Shown here: positions 47,594 to 59,560 of the stretch, piece by piece
Layout: each line of letters starts with the position of its first letter
Numbering within the stretch: position 1 is the stretch's first letter
Source of the DNA: Leucocoprinus leucothites
Taxonomy: Eukaryota; Basidiomycota; Agaricomycetes; Agaricales; Agaricaceae
Direction: 5' to 3'
DNA: 64,000 nucleotides
NCBI GenBank assembly: GCA_013368445.1
Contig: JAACJO010000032.1
Location: 214,938-278,937, forward strand
The notes under the pieces: model-generated
What the model saw: the letters and a program-made list of their open reading frames with translations, nothing else
What the model was told of the DNA's origin: nothing
Database searches by the model: none
Program-made: the position numbers and the translations under genes

Positions 47594-47856
47594 CCTTTTT
47601 TAATTAGAACAGTAAAGGGGCCAGCGTGACCAAAAATTTAGGGTCTTTGGCGAACAGTAAACCGAAATTCAAGGGTGACCGGCGGCCAAAAACCAGTCAA
47701 ACTGGGTGCCCAACGGCCAAAATGCTCACCAAGCCCCGTGACAATTGGTCTGAGCTGCGAGCAGGAACAGCAGTACCCTCTAATGGCGTAACCCGGGATG
47801 CCCGAACAGTAAAAACAGCCAATCGTGACGTCCCCTTCTGCTCGAATTAAAAAAGG
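47594..47856. mobile_element. MITE-like insertion, 263 bp
   Basis: The ends are inverted repeats, CCTTTTTTAATTAGAACAG and, inverted, CCTTTTTTAATTCGAGCAG, both continuing into AAGGGG. The segment is absent from the corresponding place in unit 2 (near 54,750). There is no coding capacity. The target duplication could not be settled. Confidence 0.75.
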
Positions 47857-48077
47857 TACAGTAGACCGAAAAGGAAGGTATTTATCGCATAAGTCATATC
47901 ATAGTCATATCATAGTGCATTGTGGAAGAAAGGGAGGGTGATGACCAAGGATGTGAGAGAAAGAAAAATAGGGAGAGAAACAACCGAGAGATCCAAAAAA
48001 AATGCACGAGCATCAATAAATGTCACACCGAGATAAACCCTGCATCTCAGTTGTATAAATGGAGGTCTCCATCCTCA

Positions 48078-50230
48078 TCAAGGCTTCCACACAGGCTGTC
48101 CAGCCTCCCGACTAGTCCTGTTCCTAGCATCACCACCATCCTCCACTCACCAACGCTCTTCATCCTCCTCACTTCCCATCATTTGACCCACTCCCCTCCG
48201 TCTCCTTCATCTACTCAAATCCCTTAATCAGATCTTTCACACTTGCACCACTACTTCTCCTCTGCCTCCTCTGCTTCTCCAGTCTCCCTTCTTCCCCTTT
48301 CAACGCCTTCGGCGTAACGCGATGCAGCTCTATCAATTGTCTAGGATGCACAACTCGGGGTATCCTTGACGCAGGCGGTTGAATCGGGGTGCCTGCTGTA
48401 AATTGACTAGTTCTTTCGGACGAATAGGTTTCGGTAGAGGTGCTCTTGCAGGCATGACGACTGGTCTTCTTGGTTTCGAAAGCCGGTGGTCGAGATCTAA
48501 GCCTCCTTGGTTTATCGTTGGTATCGTGTGTAGATGTAGCATTCGATGTGCTTAATGCCTTCCTGAATATAGGTAGGAGAATATAATTCCCTTGACGTCT
48601 TTCCCTATCGTTGCTGGCTCGGACTCGGGCTCAGGCTCAGGGTCCCGCTTCAACTCGTCCTCCACCTCTTCCTCATCCTCCTCTTCCAACATCTCTCCGC
48701 TTGGCTCCGAGCCAAGACTATTGCCTTCGTCTTCCACAAGAGTAGGCGTGGTACGTGAATCCTCCGATTCCTGCTCCATTTCAGGCTCCTCTAGTGCTGT
48801 ATCGTTCTCTTACCCCATTCCATGATCGTGACCCTCAGAATCGGCCCTTGCGTCCTGTAAGGCCTTCGTAACATTCGGGAGATCCTTTGACACCTTAGCA
48901 GTTTCCTATCAAAGATGTGAATACCTCGGCACTGGTTTGGCATTAATGTCAACATCAACACTAGTGTTCTTCATCACCACGTCCGATCGAGAAAAGGGCG
49001 TCGATGTGGAAGCCCCCATCTCTCTCGCAGCACCATTAATGGGGGTAGAGGAGGAAGGGCCCATAATTGAGGCCCAGTCCCTCCTCTTCCTCAGCACACT
49101 CGGCCTAGCTGTCCGTTTCGGCGTAAGTGACAACAAAACATTCATCTTGCTCACTAGCGTCGCCATCGAACCTTCCGCCTGCGCTGTTTGTGCTTGCGTT
49201 TGCGGAAGAACAGGGGAAAATATTCGAGTCGGAAGAAATTCTTATACGAACCTACCCTATCCTCAAAAAGCCCCTCAACATGAAGGCATTCGGCGACCCA
49301 GTACTTTCATCCACCGACATCGTCATTGACATGGACACCTCAGCCTCGGCATCCCTCAACAGCTTTGGCAACGTCGTCGCAGGGCTACCAGAAATATAAA
49401 CCCTCTCTCCTCTAGCCCCCATTCCACCCCCTCCAACTGCCTTCCTCCTCTCCTTCTGCTTCTCGATCCCACCGCCCAAAACACTTCTTGCAGACATCAG
49501 AGAACTGGGGCTCGTCGTTCTCCTTCTCGAGATATCAGAGTAATGTCGCTTCATCTCTCGCTTTGTAAAACAATCATAGTTATGCTGTTTAAGAATGGCG
49601 GCTGCACGAGCTGCAGCGCGTAGACCTACGGAAGTGATCTTGACAATATCGGGGGATGCGGAGGCGTCGCTGCTTGAGGGAGTTTCGTCATCGGATAGTT
49701 CGGGGTCGTGTTCAACTTCAATGTCCATTTTGGCTTCCGCTTGGAGGAATTATTCGGGAAGGTTAGCGTAATTTCGTGTAACTCTGAGTTTTCGGTGCTG
49801 TTGTTGAGTGGAAGGGATAGCGATTCTTCCGCGGGAGTGATATCCTCTTCTATACTGGACGGTTGTGTGCCTCGATCGAGAGTGATTTGCGTCTCCTCGT
49901 GGCTATCATCTTCGGGATACTGAAGGTCCTCTGATGACTCCTTCAGAGGAGCGTCTTGATCATAAAGGGCCTTGTTGCCCATATGTTTGAATGCGTCTTC
50001 AGCGTTTAGGCCTTCCTGGATGTCCTCTTCAACCTCGATAGAGGTCGAGTGGGGCTACTGGAGCCTCAACTCGTAGGGGAACGGAATATGTCTCCTCGCG
50101 CTGCCTAACGGACATTCTCTCCCGGGTTTCGTCCGGTAAAATCTCGATACCACCAAAGTCGAATGGACCAGGCTCTTGTAGCTCGGGTTCCGCTGAGTCG
50201 ACGTTTATCCTCCTAGCCTCCTCCTCGCCC
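48078..50230 (-). pseudogene. Truncated copy of the 1,296-aa gene
   Basis: It matches the C-terminal two thirds of the gene at 54,982-58,978. It is cut at 50,230 by the duplication junction, so the N terminus and promoter are missing. It lacks 552 bp present in the other copy (joined at 49,118-49,124) and contains several frameshifts, for example around 48,330-48,560. The acidic and Ser-rich blocks remain recognisable. Confidence 0.9.
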
Positions 50231-50979
50231 TCCCTTGCTCTCATGTTCTGTATCTTGTACCAAGCAGAATGAGATTTCGTCTCTAAATTCTATTTAATTC
50301 CTTATCTTATAAGTCGTCCCTTTCTTCGCTCCCGAAATAGACAGCTCAGCTCGCAAGTACCGGCAGTTCCTCAATCATTCGTAAGCCATCCCCTCGCATT
50401 CCTACTTGACCGACATCACCAGAAACCTACATGATTGGTAAGTTCTTTTCACTTTAGCGACTAGCACCTCCTTTGATCTCATTACAGATAGTAGTGCTCA
50501 CGTCCCTCCATCACTCTGATCCCACAATTCCACATTACCACAAAAATGCATGGACATTTCTGAGAGGTGCTGCCGCAACGGTTGACCGTCCGCTACTCGG
50601 CTGGGCGGGACGGTTTTCTTCTATTTCAGTAATAATTTGTACGGGATAGATTTCTTCCTGTCAGCACCCTTCCGTGAGTACCGTAACCTTGGTTGTGTTT
50701 TCCTTCTGACCAAATTACAAGACAATAGCCCTCAGATAACTTGAGTCTTCGAGTCAGTTCCAAGCGAAGATTACAACTATGACCCTACCGTAAGGGTTCC
50801 ATCTTTCTCTGTTCCTGAAGCTAACCCCTGTGAAGGCCCCGTTCTACGCATTATGGCATTCATTCACGAAATGTATCTTCGTTGAAGAACACAACGACAT
50901 TGTTCCCTACAAAGAAAAGAATGATATGGCAATCCGGCAGCCTGCAGGGGTCGCACTCGTCGAAGAGCTGGAAGATTGA
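50231..50979 (+). pseudogene. 3' fragment of a second delta-12 desaturase copy
   Basis: It aligns with exons 8 to 14 of the desaturase at 41,798. The upstream exons are absent because the duplication starts in exon 8. A TGA replaces a Trp codon near 50,268, the acceptor before the 5-nt exon has changed from AG to AT, and the segment with the last histidine box is largely lost near 50,620. The last exon still ends in LED-stop. Confidence 0.9.
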
Positions 50980-51208
50980 CCAGGCTCAGGAATCGTAACT
51001 ACACGTTTCATGCATTTGGCTTACAGCTAAGCTAAACGATATATATATAAAAGTATGATAATCCACATTTACCGAAAGCAAAAAGGGAGACCTATGTTCA
51101 AGGAACGAAGCAACAAAAATAATTGAAACCTTTCAAACCGGGTAACATTCAAGGCAGCACGACATTCAAGGGCCCTAGGGAAGCTGGCGATTTTGGTGTT
51201 CCAGGAGG

Positions 51209-54065
51209 TTACGCCGAAAACCTTCGATTGCCCAGCCGCTCATTCCGTAATGCCGCAATAATGGATCTCCTTCTATCCATCGGGTTAGCAGCGATGTCGT
51301 ATCCCTCTTCATCTTCCATAATAATCTTCATCGTCCGGGGCTCAATCCTGAATCTTTTTCCCCGGAGAATATTGTCCATCTCCTCGGCCCTCTGTCTCCC
51401 TGCTAAAAGATCTCCCATTTCGGTCTGTGCTCCTATTGAAACTGCTGAAGCTATTGTCCCAGGCTCATGTTTCAGACGAAGGTGTCGCCGATCGCGGCGA
51501 TGGAAGAGCTGAATCAGAGTGGCAAACAAAGCCAGTAATAGCATTATCGCCGCTAACAAATGCACCGCGACTTCGCTGCAATCATGAATAAGCAACTAAC
51601 AGCTCTTTTGACTTGCATTTCACCCGTACCCGAGCCAGACGCGTTTCTGGAAGTAACTGACCTCCACAGCGAGGGGTTCTTGGTGTCGCAAAAAATACAC
51701 AGTACTGGCGATCAGGGCTAGGTATGTGGTCTTGAATGGTGTTATAACATTAGCAGCATGATTATAACATCAAGAAAGCGACATACGTAGACTCGCGTCG
51801 CGAGGTCAGCAAAATTGTTTGCGTCGAAGCGGCCGATGACACCCTCAGGGCTCTCAGCGGCTGCTTGAATGATTGCGACAGGAAGCTGGAGCTGGAGCGC
51901 ACCAAGTCGACGAGTAATGAATTCATCAGGCTCGGTTAGATTGAATCGTACACCATTGTAGGCGCGACCTTCAAGTGGAACACCAGTGACGTTGCCGGCT
52001 AGCGAAGAAAAGCTGGATGCAGATGAAAAGGGTTGTAATTGCCTGACGTTAGTTAAATTTCCCGTGGATACTCCGCCGTCGCCTCGACGTCCCAGAGTTC
52101 GATACTTGGTGAACAGAAAGCTGCAGATGACTGAGGAGGAGTTGTGTCATATCTGGGGAATGCATAATAACTTATAAGTAAACGTCATTTGCAGCGGTAT
52201 GTTCTACTACTGACGTGAAGAACCAGAACACGATAGGACTGAATTGTTCCGGAACAGAGAGGTTACAGATCATCGTGTCCGTTCCTAGACCACATAGAAT
52301 ATCAGAAACCAAATGCTCAAAAGGCCAGGTGATTGCGTACCAAACAGAGTGGTTGCGTTTTGATCAACAGACCAGGCGATATTGCAGTTGCCCGATGACA
52401 CCGAGTCGTCCCAACCAGTCGCCGTCTAGTTCTTGCTTACCTGTTAATTTGAAGGTAGTATCAGAGGCTTACGTTCCTCAGCTATGAATACAGTCAATGG
52501 CTTACTGAAACTGGAGCACAGTTAGATATACTCTTGACAGCCGCCGTGTTTGCAGTGACTGATCCATTACTGGTGATAGAGGTCGGCAACTGTTTTCCAT
52601 TAGCTTTCCGAAGAATGATATATCTTTCAAAATGCGAGAATCTCACATCGAAAAGACCGGCCGTGTAGCCTTGACGAATGAACGGAGGATCCCCTAAATC
52701 GTACAGAATTGATGCCCCTGCATAGCCCGGTGCAGTGAGGAAAGCTGCAATCCCCAACATCAGCTATCAGTATGAAGCTAGCTATAAAAAGATAAATGAC
52801 AAGTTAAATCGTTGAATTGATTATTCTGGTTCAAGCCAATTGCTTTCTGGTTAAAAATGTTGACACCTAAGAGACGGTTAGCACGGAGTTCAGATAGCAT
52901 GGAACTGGATGAACTCGCCTGGCTGAGCCAACCAAGTGTCTCTGACAGCTAAGAGGGCCGCAGAAAGCGGTTGGAAGTTCATTGACAGTAAAACCAGGAG
53001 TGAAGCTAAGGCAACAAGGTAATGCCGATTTGCCGCAGCCCGAGATCAGACAAAGAAGTTACTGAGGCATATCAGTTATATGCTCAGCAACGTTTAGTTG
53101 GTAAAACTTACTTGTACCGAGTATAATCCAAGAGTAAACTCCGATGGGGTGGTGAGTCGCCATGCACAAGGTCAACATAGGGCTAAAAAAAGAAGTCAAT
53201 TTCCAGAGTGTTTCCGAGATGTTGATGGATTAACTCACCTGCATTTTCTTGATCTCTATATCTGTCCATGTCTAGATTGCAACAATCTATTTTATTGGTT
53301 GAATTAAGCCTCCAGATACATTGCCATAAAAATTATACGCACAACGGCCGCGACAATCACAGGGGGCAACGTCTAAAACAGCATCAGCCTTATTCCCTCC
53401 AAAGTATACTCAAGCTATTCAGCTCACAAATGCATAGTGCAGAGCACTCTCTGTGCTTCCAATATCAATGATCGACTTCCATCCTGTTGCAAAATTAGAG
53501 ATCGCACAAGGCCACATATCCAGGGTTGACTGCACCTTGACTTTTTTTATTGGAACGCAGTGCCATTTCCAACCCAATTGCTCCTAAAATCCGGACAAGC
53601 ACGAAAGGTATCCAAAACCACAGCTGAAGAGGCAAAGGCAACCACTTCAGGTCTACAGAGCTATCCTCCGGTGCTTCTAGAAACCATATCAGCACACGAC
53701 TAAAAATGAAGACAAACACCACGCACCAGCATAATCTTCATTTTCGTACTTTTCATCGTGGTACGACGCAAGGTGCACGCCTCCCCCACCCGAGCCAGCC
53801 GGGAGTACCTGATGGGGACTCATTGCAGACGATGAAACATTCACCCTCTGCCCCGGGGAATGACTCAGGCCCCCACCACTACCGGGTCGCTCCTTGGGCT
53901 TCATCATCCATTACATCTGAATCAGTCTAGTGCATTCGAGAAAGTACACACCCCGTTATATAACAACACGGGAATAGGCATTGGCAGTGCGTTTCCCGGA
54001 GTCAACGAAGCTGGTATTGAGTGAGTGCTGGAACTACCTTGTCTATCATAGGCAGGAGACGTCAT
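51209..54065 (-). pseudogene. Second DUF3433 copy, inactivated
   Basis: It aligns exon by exon with the gene at 43,967. A CAG to TAG change at 52,426-52,428 creates a stop. A 1-bp loss near 52,070 shifts the frame in the large extracellular region, and the C terminus ends early at RRFSA. The start (MTSPAYDRQGSSSTHS) and most splice sites are kept. The donor after KKMQ is GT here but GC in the intact copy. Because so much is preserved, inactivation seems recent relative to the duplication. Confidence 0.85.
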
Positions 54066-54981
54066 GTCCTTAATGTGGCGTAAGACACGAGTGTGGGGTT
54101 ACAAAAGATGAAGGAACAAAGTCTTGAGATGGAGAGACTTAAAAGACAAGAGCAACACAGAAGCAGAACAGCCTAAGCCAAACGAGATCGTGAATACACA
54201 TATCTTGTGAGTTTTGCTCAGCTGCTAAATTAGGGGAGATCTAAGAAGCATCCTCATCATCATCATGACCATCATCGCGCAAGTCCTCAGCGCTGACGAA
54301 CACGGCAATGCCACGACAAGCCGCGATCTCACCGTTTATTGAGCCTGCCCCCCTTGGAATCAAACTCAGTCCGTGACCCGCCTCGACATTCGCGTTAATA
54401 ACATTCGACTTCGAGGCCTCGTTTCAGTAATACAAACATCAGGTCTTCTAGGTGGTCCAAGGGAAAAGAGGTTTATTTTTGGCTCATCTATTTCTGAGCT
54501 GCTGTCGACATGCTGTTAAATCAACATTCTCACCCACCTTAGAACTTCTCCAACTGTCTATCTTCCCTGCGTGTAGTGGTGCACAGCGCGGTACCGCATT
54601 TCATAACACTCACAACTACACATTAAAACATTCTTACAGAAAATTGATATGTAGAGACCATCAGGCATCTGTTATTTAAACGTTTATTTCTGTTGTGTGG
54701 GGGGACTTGACGTATATGTAGGTCCACCGTCAACGACATGAGAGGTTGTGTACGTAGGTCGAAAAGAAGGTATTTATCGCATAAGTCATATCATAATCAT
54801 ATCATAACCATTGTAGAAGAGAGCGAGAGTGATATCCAGGGATGTGAGAGAAAGAAAAATAGGAAGAGAAACAGATATAACGAACGAGATCCAAAAAAAA
54901 AAAATGCACGAGTATTAATAAATGTCACACTGAGATGAACCCTGCATCTCAGCATTATAAATGGAAGTGTCCAAGTCTTCA
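54066..54981. other. Intergenic in unit 2
   Basis: It corresponds to 46,886-48,077 of unit 1 without the MITE-like insertion. It holds the promoter of the second DUF3433 copy and the 3' UTR of the 1,296-aa gene. Confidence 0.55.
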
Positions 54982-57900
54982 TTACGGCTTCCATACAGGC
55001 CGCCCAGCCTCCCCACTATTTTTGTTCGTAGCATCACCAACATCCTTCCTCCACTCCCCAACGCTCTTCATCCTCCTCACTTCCTTCCTCTTCTCATCAT
55101 TTGACTCCTTCCCCTCCATCTCCTTCATCTGTTCGAACCCCTTAATCAGATCTTTCACACTCGCACCACTACTCCTCCTCTGCCTCCTCTGCTTCTCCAG
55201 CCTCCCTTCTTCCCCTTTCATTACCTTCGGCGTAACATGATGCAACTCTACTAACTGTCTAGGATGCACAACTCGAGGTATCTTTGACGCAGGTGGTTGG
55301 ATCGGCGGTGCTTGCTGTAAATTGACTAGTTCTTTCGGATGGACAGGTTTTGGTAGAGGTGCTCTTGCGGGTGTGACGACTGGTCCTCTTGGTTTCGAAA
55401 GAACTTCTTGAGGCGGTAATGGAAGTCCTGGTCGCGTCGAAGGTCGAGACCTAAGTTTCCTTGGTTTACTGTTGGTATCGTGTGTAGATGTAGCGTTCGA
55501 TGTGCTTGGTGTCTTCCTGAGTGTAGGTAGGTAGGAGAATATAATTCCCTTGACCCGTTTCCCTATCGTTGCTGGCTCGGACTCGGGCTCCGGCTCCAGT
55601 TCCCATTCCAACTCGTCCTCCACCTCTTCCTCATCCTCCTCTTCCAACATCTCTCCGCTTGGCTCCGAGCCAAGACTATTGCCTTCGTCTTCCACAAGAG
55701 TAGGCGTGGTACGTGAATCCTCCGAGTCCTGCTCCATTTCAGGCTCCTCAAGCGCTGTATCGTTCTCTTGCTCCATTCCATGATCATGACCCTTGGAATC
55801 GGCCCTCACATCCTGCAAGGCCTTTGTAACATCCGGAAGATCCTTTGACACCTTGACAGCCTCCTCCCAAAGATGTGAATATCTCGGTGCGAGCAACGAC
55901 CCTGGCACCGGTTTAGCATTAAGGTCAACACCAGCACCAGCGTTCCTCATCACCACGTCCGGTCGAGAAACAGGTGTCGATGTGGAAGCCTCCATCTCGC
56001 TTGTAGCGCCACTAATGGGAGTCGAAGAGGCAGGGCCCACAATCGAGGCCCACTCCCTCCTCTTCCTCAGCACACCCGGCCCAGTCGTCCGCCTAATCGG
56101 CGTAAACTGCGGTACATCCATCTCCACGCCCCTATTCATAAAGCTGAAATCGAATGGAGAAGGCGTAGCCAATGACATGGATGCCAAAGCCGTAGAAGGA
56201 CTAAACGGCAAGCTCGTCGGAGGTGCAACCTTCCCTTTCCGTTGTTTACTCCTCAACGCCTTGACTCTGGACATCAAGCTCTCTCTACACCAAACGCCAC
56301 CACCATCAGTAACCCGAAACACCGGGTATAATAATCGCACTCACCTAGACCACTCCGGTCCATAACCATCAACCTCCTCCCAACCACCCATCCAATCCAC
56401 AAACCTACTCACAACATTCTCAAGGTCAACATCATCCACACCCGCCATCCCCTCCCACTTCTCCCATCCATCCACCATCCGACCCTCACTAAGCAAACTC
56501 TCATCATCCCTACACAACCCCATCCTCTGACCAACCTCAACCCTCTCATCCGTGAAACACGCATCCAACCTCTTCCACTCCTCCTTTGTCCACATCCTCT
56601 CCCCAGTAAGCGGATCATAACACATTTCACCAGGCGTCATGGGGACTTTCGGCGTCAACGACAAATTTAACGAAGTGTTCATCTTGTTCGCTAGTGCAGT
56701 CAGCGATCCCTCCGCCTGTGCTTGAGTTTGCGGAAGAACAGGAGAAAAGAATCGAATCGGAAGAGGAGTCTTATATGAATCCGTTTTATCCTTCAAAAAA
56801 CTCCTCAACATGAACGGATTCGGCGACCCCGTACTTTCATCCACCGACATCGTCATTGACATGGACACCTCAGCCTCTGCATCCCTCAACAACTTTGGCA
56901 ACGTCGTCGCAGGGCTCCCAGGAATATAAACCCTCTCTCCTCTAACCCCCATTCCACCCCCTCCGACCGTTTTCCTCCTCTCCTTCTGCTTCTCGATCCC
57001 ACCGCCCAAAACACTTCTTGCAGAAACCAAAGAACCAGGACTCATCGTTCTCCTTCTCGAGATATCAGAATAGCGTCGCTTCATCTCTCGCTTTGTAAAA
57101 CAATCATAGTTATGCTGTTTAAGAATGGCGGCTGCACGAGCTGCAGCCCGTGGATCTGCGGATGTGATCTTGACAATATCGGGGGATGCGGAGGCGTCGC
57201 TGCTTGAGGAGGGTTCATCATCGGATAGTTCGGGGTCGTGTTCAACTTCAACATCAATTTCAGCTTCCATTGGTAGGAGTTGTTCTGTAAGGCTAGGTGC
57301 AATTTCGTGTAGCTCTGCGTTTTCGGTGCTGTTGTCGAGTGGAAGAGATAGAGATCCTTCCGCGGGAGTGATATCCTCTTCTATACTGGACGGCTGTAGG
57401 TCTTGATCGAGAATGATTGGTGCTTCCTCGTGGCTATCGTCTTCGGGGTACTGAAGGTCCTCTAATGACTCCTCCAGAGGAGCATCTTCATCATGAAGGG
57501 GTTTGTTGCCCATGAGTTTGAACGCGTCTTCGGCGCTTGGGCCTTCCTGAATGTCCTCTTCGACCTCGATAGAGGTCGAGGGGGCTACTGCAGCCTCATC
57601 TCGTAGGGGAACGGAATATGTCTCCTCATGCTGCTCAACGGACATTCTCCCCTGAGATTCATCCGGTAGAGACTCGATACCACTAAAATCGAATGGGCCA
57701 GGCTCCTGTAGCTCAGGTTCCGGTTCGACGCTCATCCTCCTAACCTCCTCTTCTTCTTCCCTGTCCTCGTCTTCTCTCTCCTCTGCCTCCTTCAAAACAT
57801 CCAGATCCGCTCTTCTCTTTTCACGTGGAAGTGGGAATGGACTCTTCTCCAACGAAAGCGGGTACGGACTCTTTGGGTTACCCCATTCGTCCATCCTTCC

Positions 57901-58978
57901 TTTGGTAACACTGCTCGGTGGGTCTGCTTTCGTCTTGACAAGTACTTCGAGGAATTTCCCAGTAAACTCTCCCTCGCCTTCCTTTGTGGGAGAGCCTTCT
58001 GGTGGTGGGAGCATAGGTAGTTCATCGCCCGAGTCACTCCACCCATCGTCATTGACATTATCTCCAAGTTCAAAGAACGGCAGGTCAGGAGGTGTGATAT
58101 CCAGATCTTGATCCTCAATTATTGGACTCGGTTGGTTCTCGTACAAGTTTTCACCGGGGGATGAAGAAGGCGGGAGGTCGGCGAAACGTAATTTATGGAA
58201 GGGTAGAGGTGTGGGCGATACTGTTCTCCTCACAGGAACAGCATCGGCAGCTCTACCAACAGGTAGAGCATCGGATTCCGAAAAGGCCATCCAAGGGGAC
58301 CTAGTACGGGGCCTTGTCGGAGTAGAGCTCGGAGGTTCAACCGAACTAGACAACAAAAGAGGGTCATCACCAGGACTGGGAGGGGGCATCGGTGCAGTGA
58401 GGTCAACATCCGGCATTTCCAGTTTCACCACCACTGGCACTGGAGTGAGTCTTTTCTTCTTCTTTGTTGTGCTCTTTCTCTTGGACGACTTGCTGACTTT
58501 AATGGTAGCTGTGGCAGGGGTAACAAAAACCTCTTTCGGAGGTGTGAAGATATCTGTGGGGGGTTCGTAGGGTGGAATGGGTGTCGCGCTTGTGCTCCTG
58601 CTTCTTCGGGAGAGTGGTCTGTTTGTTCCAGCGTCTGGGAGGACTAGTGTGGTTGGGGGAATATAATCTGCGCTGGGGTTGTGTCCATGAGGCGACTGCA
58701 CCACGATTCGCTTCGGCTTCAGTGGTGAGGGCGACGCTGGCGTGTCTCCCAGCTGTTTCATCTGCTTGCGCGACCGAGGATTCGGAGTCTGGGGCTGGGG
58801 CTCCTCTGGTCGAACCTGCCGTTTGCGCTTGACATTCAGCACGGGCGAAAAGGCCTTCTAATGTCGATATTAGACATGTTTAAAGCAGAAAACATATGCT
58901 CACTGAGTTTCTGCGCAGCGACTCCTCTGGGGGAGGGCTGATGAGCTGGAGCCCGTTGTACTGTCTGTCGTTGTTCAT
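54982..58978 (-). CDS. Large hypothetical, probably nuclear protein (1,296 aa, 3 exons)
   Basis: The exons are 58978-58904, 58857-56345 and 56284-54982, with GT-AG introns of 46 and 60 bp. The short first exon (MNNDRQYNGLQLISPPPEES) is accepted because it opens with ATG and splices in phase 0. The protein is mostly low complexity: Pro/Ser/Thr-rich with basic clusters (KSSKRKSTTKKKKR), acidic runs (EEEDEEEVEDELEWELE) and Arg/Ser segments. A more conserved-looking core near 56,350-57,130 includes FTKREMKRRYSDISRRR and GEMCYDPLTGERMWTKEEW, followed by a Trp-rich helix. Basic clusters suggest nuclear location. I recognise no domain. A truncated copy lies at 48,078. Confidence 0.82.
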
Positions 58979-59560
58979 GCAAATGGCCAAGTTCAATTGA
59001 TCGCGACGCTCCATCAAACTAATCCAACGTGAATGTCACGTGGTCGCATCCTCCCAGCGTCAAATTAATTCTTCCTTTTCAAGTTCCGCCAAACTCAAAT
59101 CTCTCAGAACGCTGCATAGATTTACATCCGGTTCCTGTTACCTACAGCTCTTTTTAGCCAAAATACTTCCTCATTCGCCGGAAGGAGCTCCGTTTCTGGC
59201 TCATATTTTCTTCTTTGGTAACGTTGAACGAGTCTCTGGCTTGAGATGAACGCTAAAGAAGTAGCACTCGTTTGATTGTGATTTTTGAGTGGAGTTGAAA
59301 ATCTGGGTCGGGTCACAGTCTGCCAAGCTACTTTCCATAATTGTGGTGGTAGAGCATCAAGTTCCTGAGCCCCCATAGAATTAACTGCCCCGATAAGGCC
59401 TGCGTTATGTTATAAAGGGCTGTGGTCTACATTTCAAAGTACACTCACGTCCTGTGTCTCATATAGCAATGAACATGTCGAATTATGATGTGTGATCGGT
59501 ACATGACTGGAACCCAGTAGTTCCGTCCATGGTTTTGGTGAGTATTGTTTAATTACTTGC
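58979..59560. other. Intergenic, no gene recognised
   Basis: Contains the promoter of the 1,296-aa gene and the 3' end of the 200-aa gene. Nothing else was recognised. Confidence 0.5.

Larger units (their letters stand above)
42961..50230. repeat. Tandem segmental duplication, unit 1 (about 7.3 kb)
   Basis: It runs from exon 8 of the desaturase to a point inside the minus-strand 1,296-aa gene family. It is followed directly by unit 2. Corresponding positions are about 7,270 bp apart at the left edge. Divergence is clear but the alignment is continuous. Confidence 0.9.
50231..57765. repeat. Tandem segmental duplication, unit 2 (about 7.5 kb)
   Basis: Second copy of 42,961-50,230 in the same orientation. 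It is longer mainly because unit 1 lost 552 bp, offset by a 263-bp insertion in unit 1. Confidence 0.9.

Noticed and set aside
49708..49923. Plus-strand ORFs opposite the truncated 1,296-aa copy, also at 55,550, 55,793, 57,125 and 58,211
   Set aside because: Antisense frames of low-complexity coding sequence; no motif or splice support.
50231..50979. Second functional desaturase gene
   Set aside because: It has no 5' exons, a TGA in exon 8, a lost acceptor and a missing histidine-box segment.
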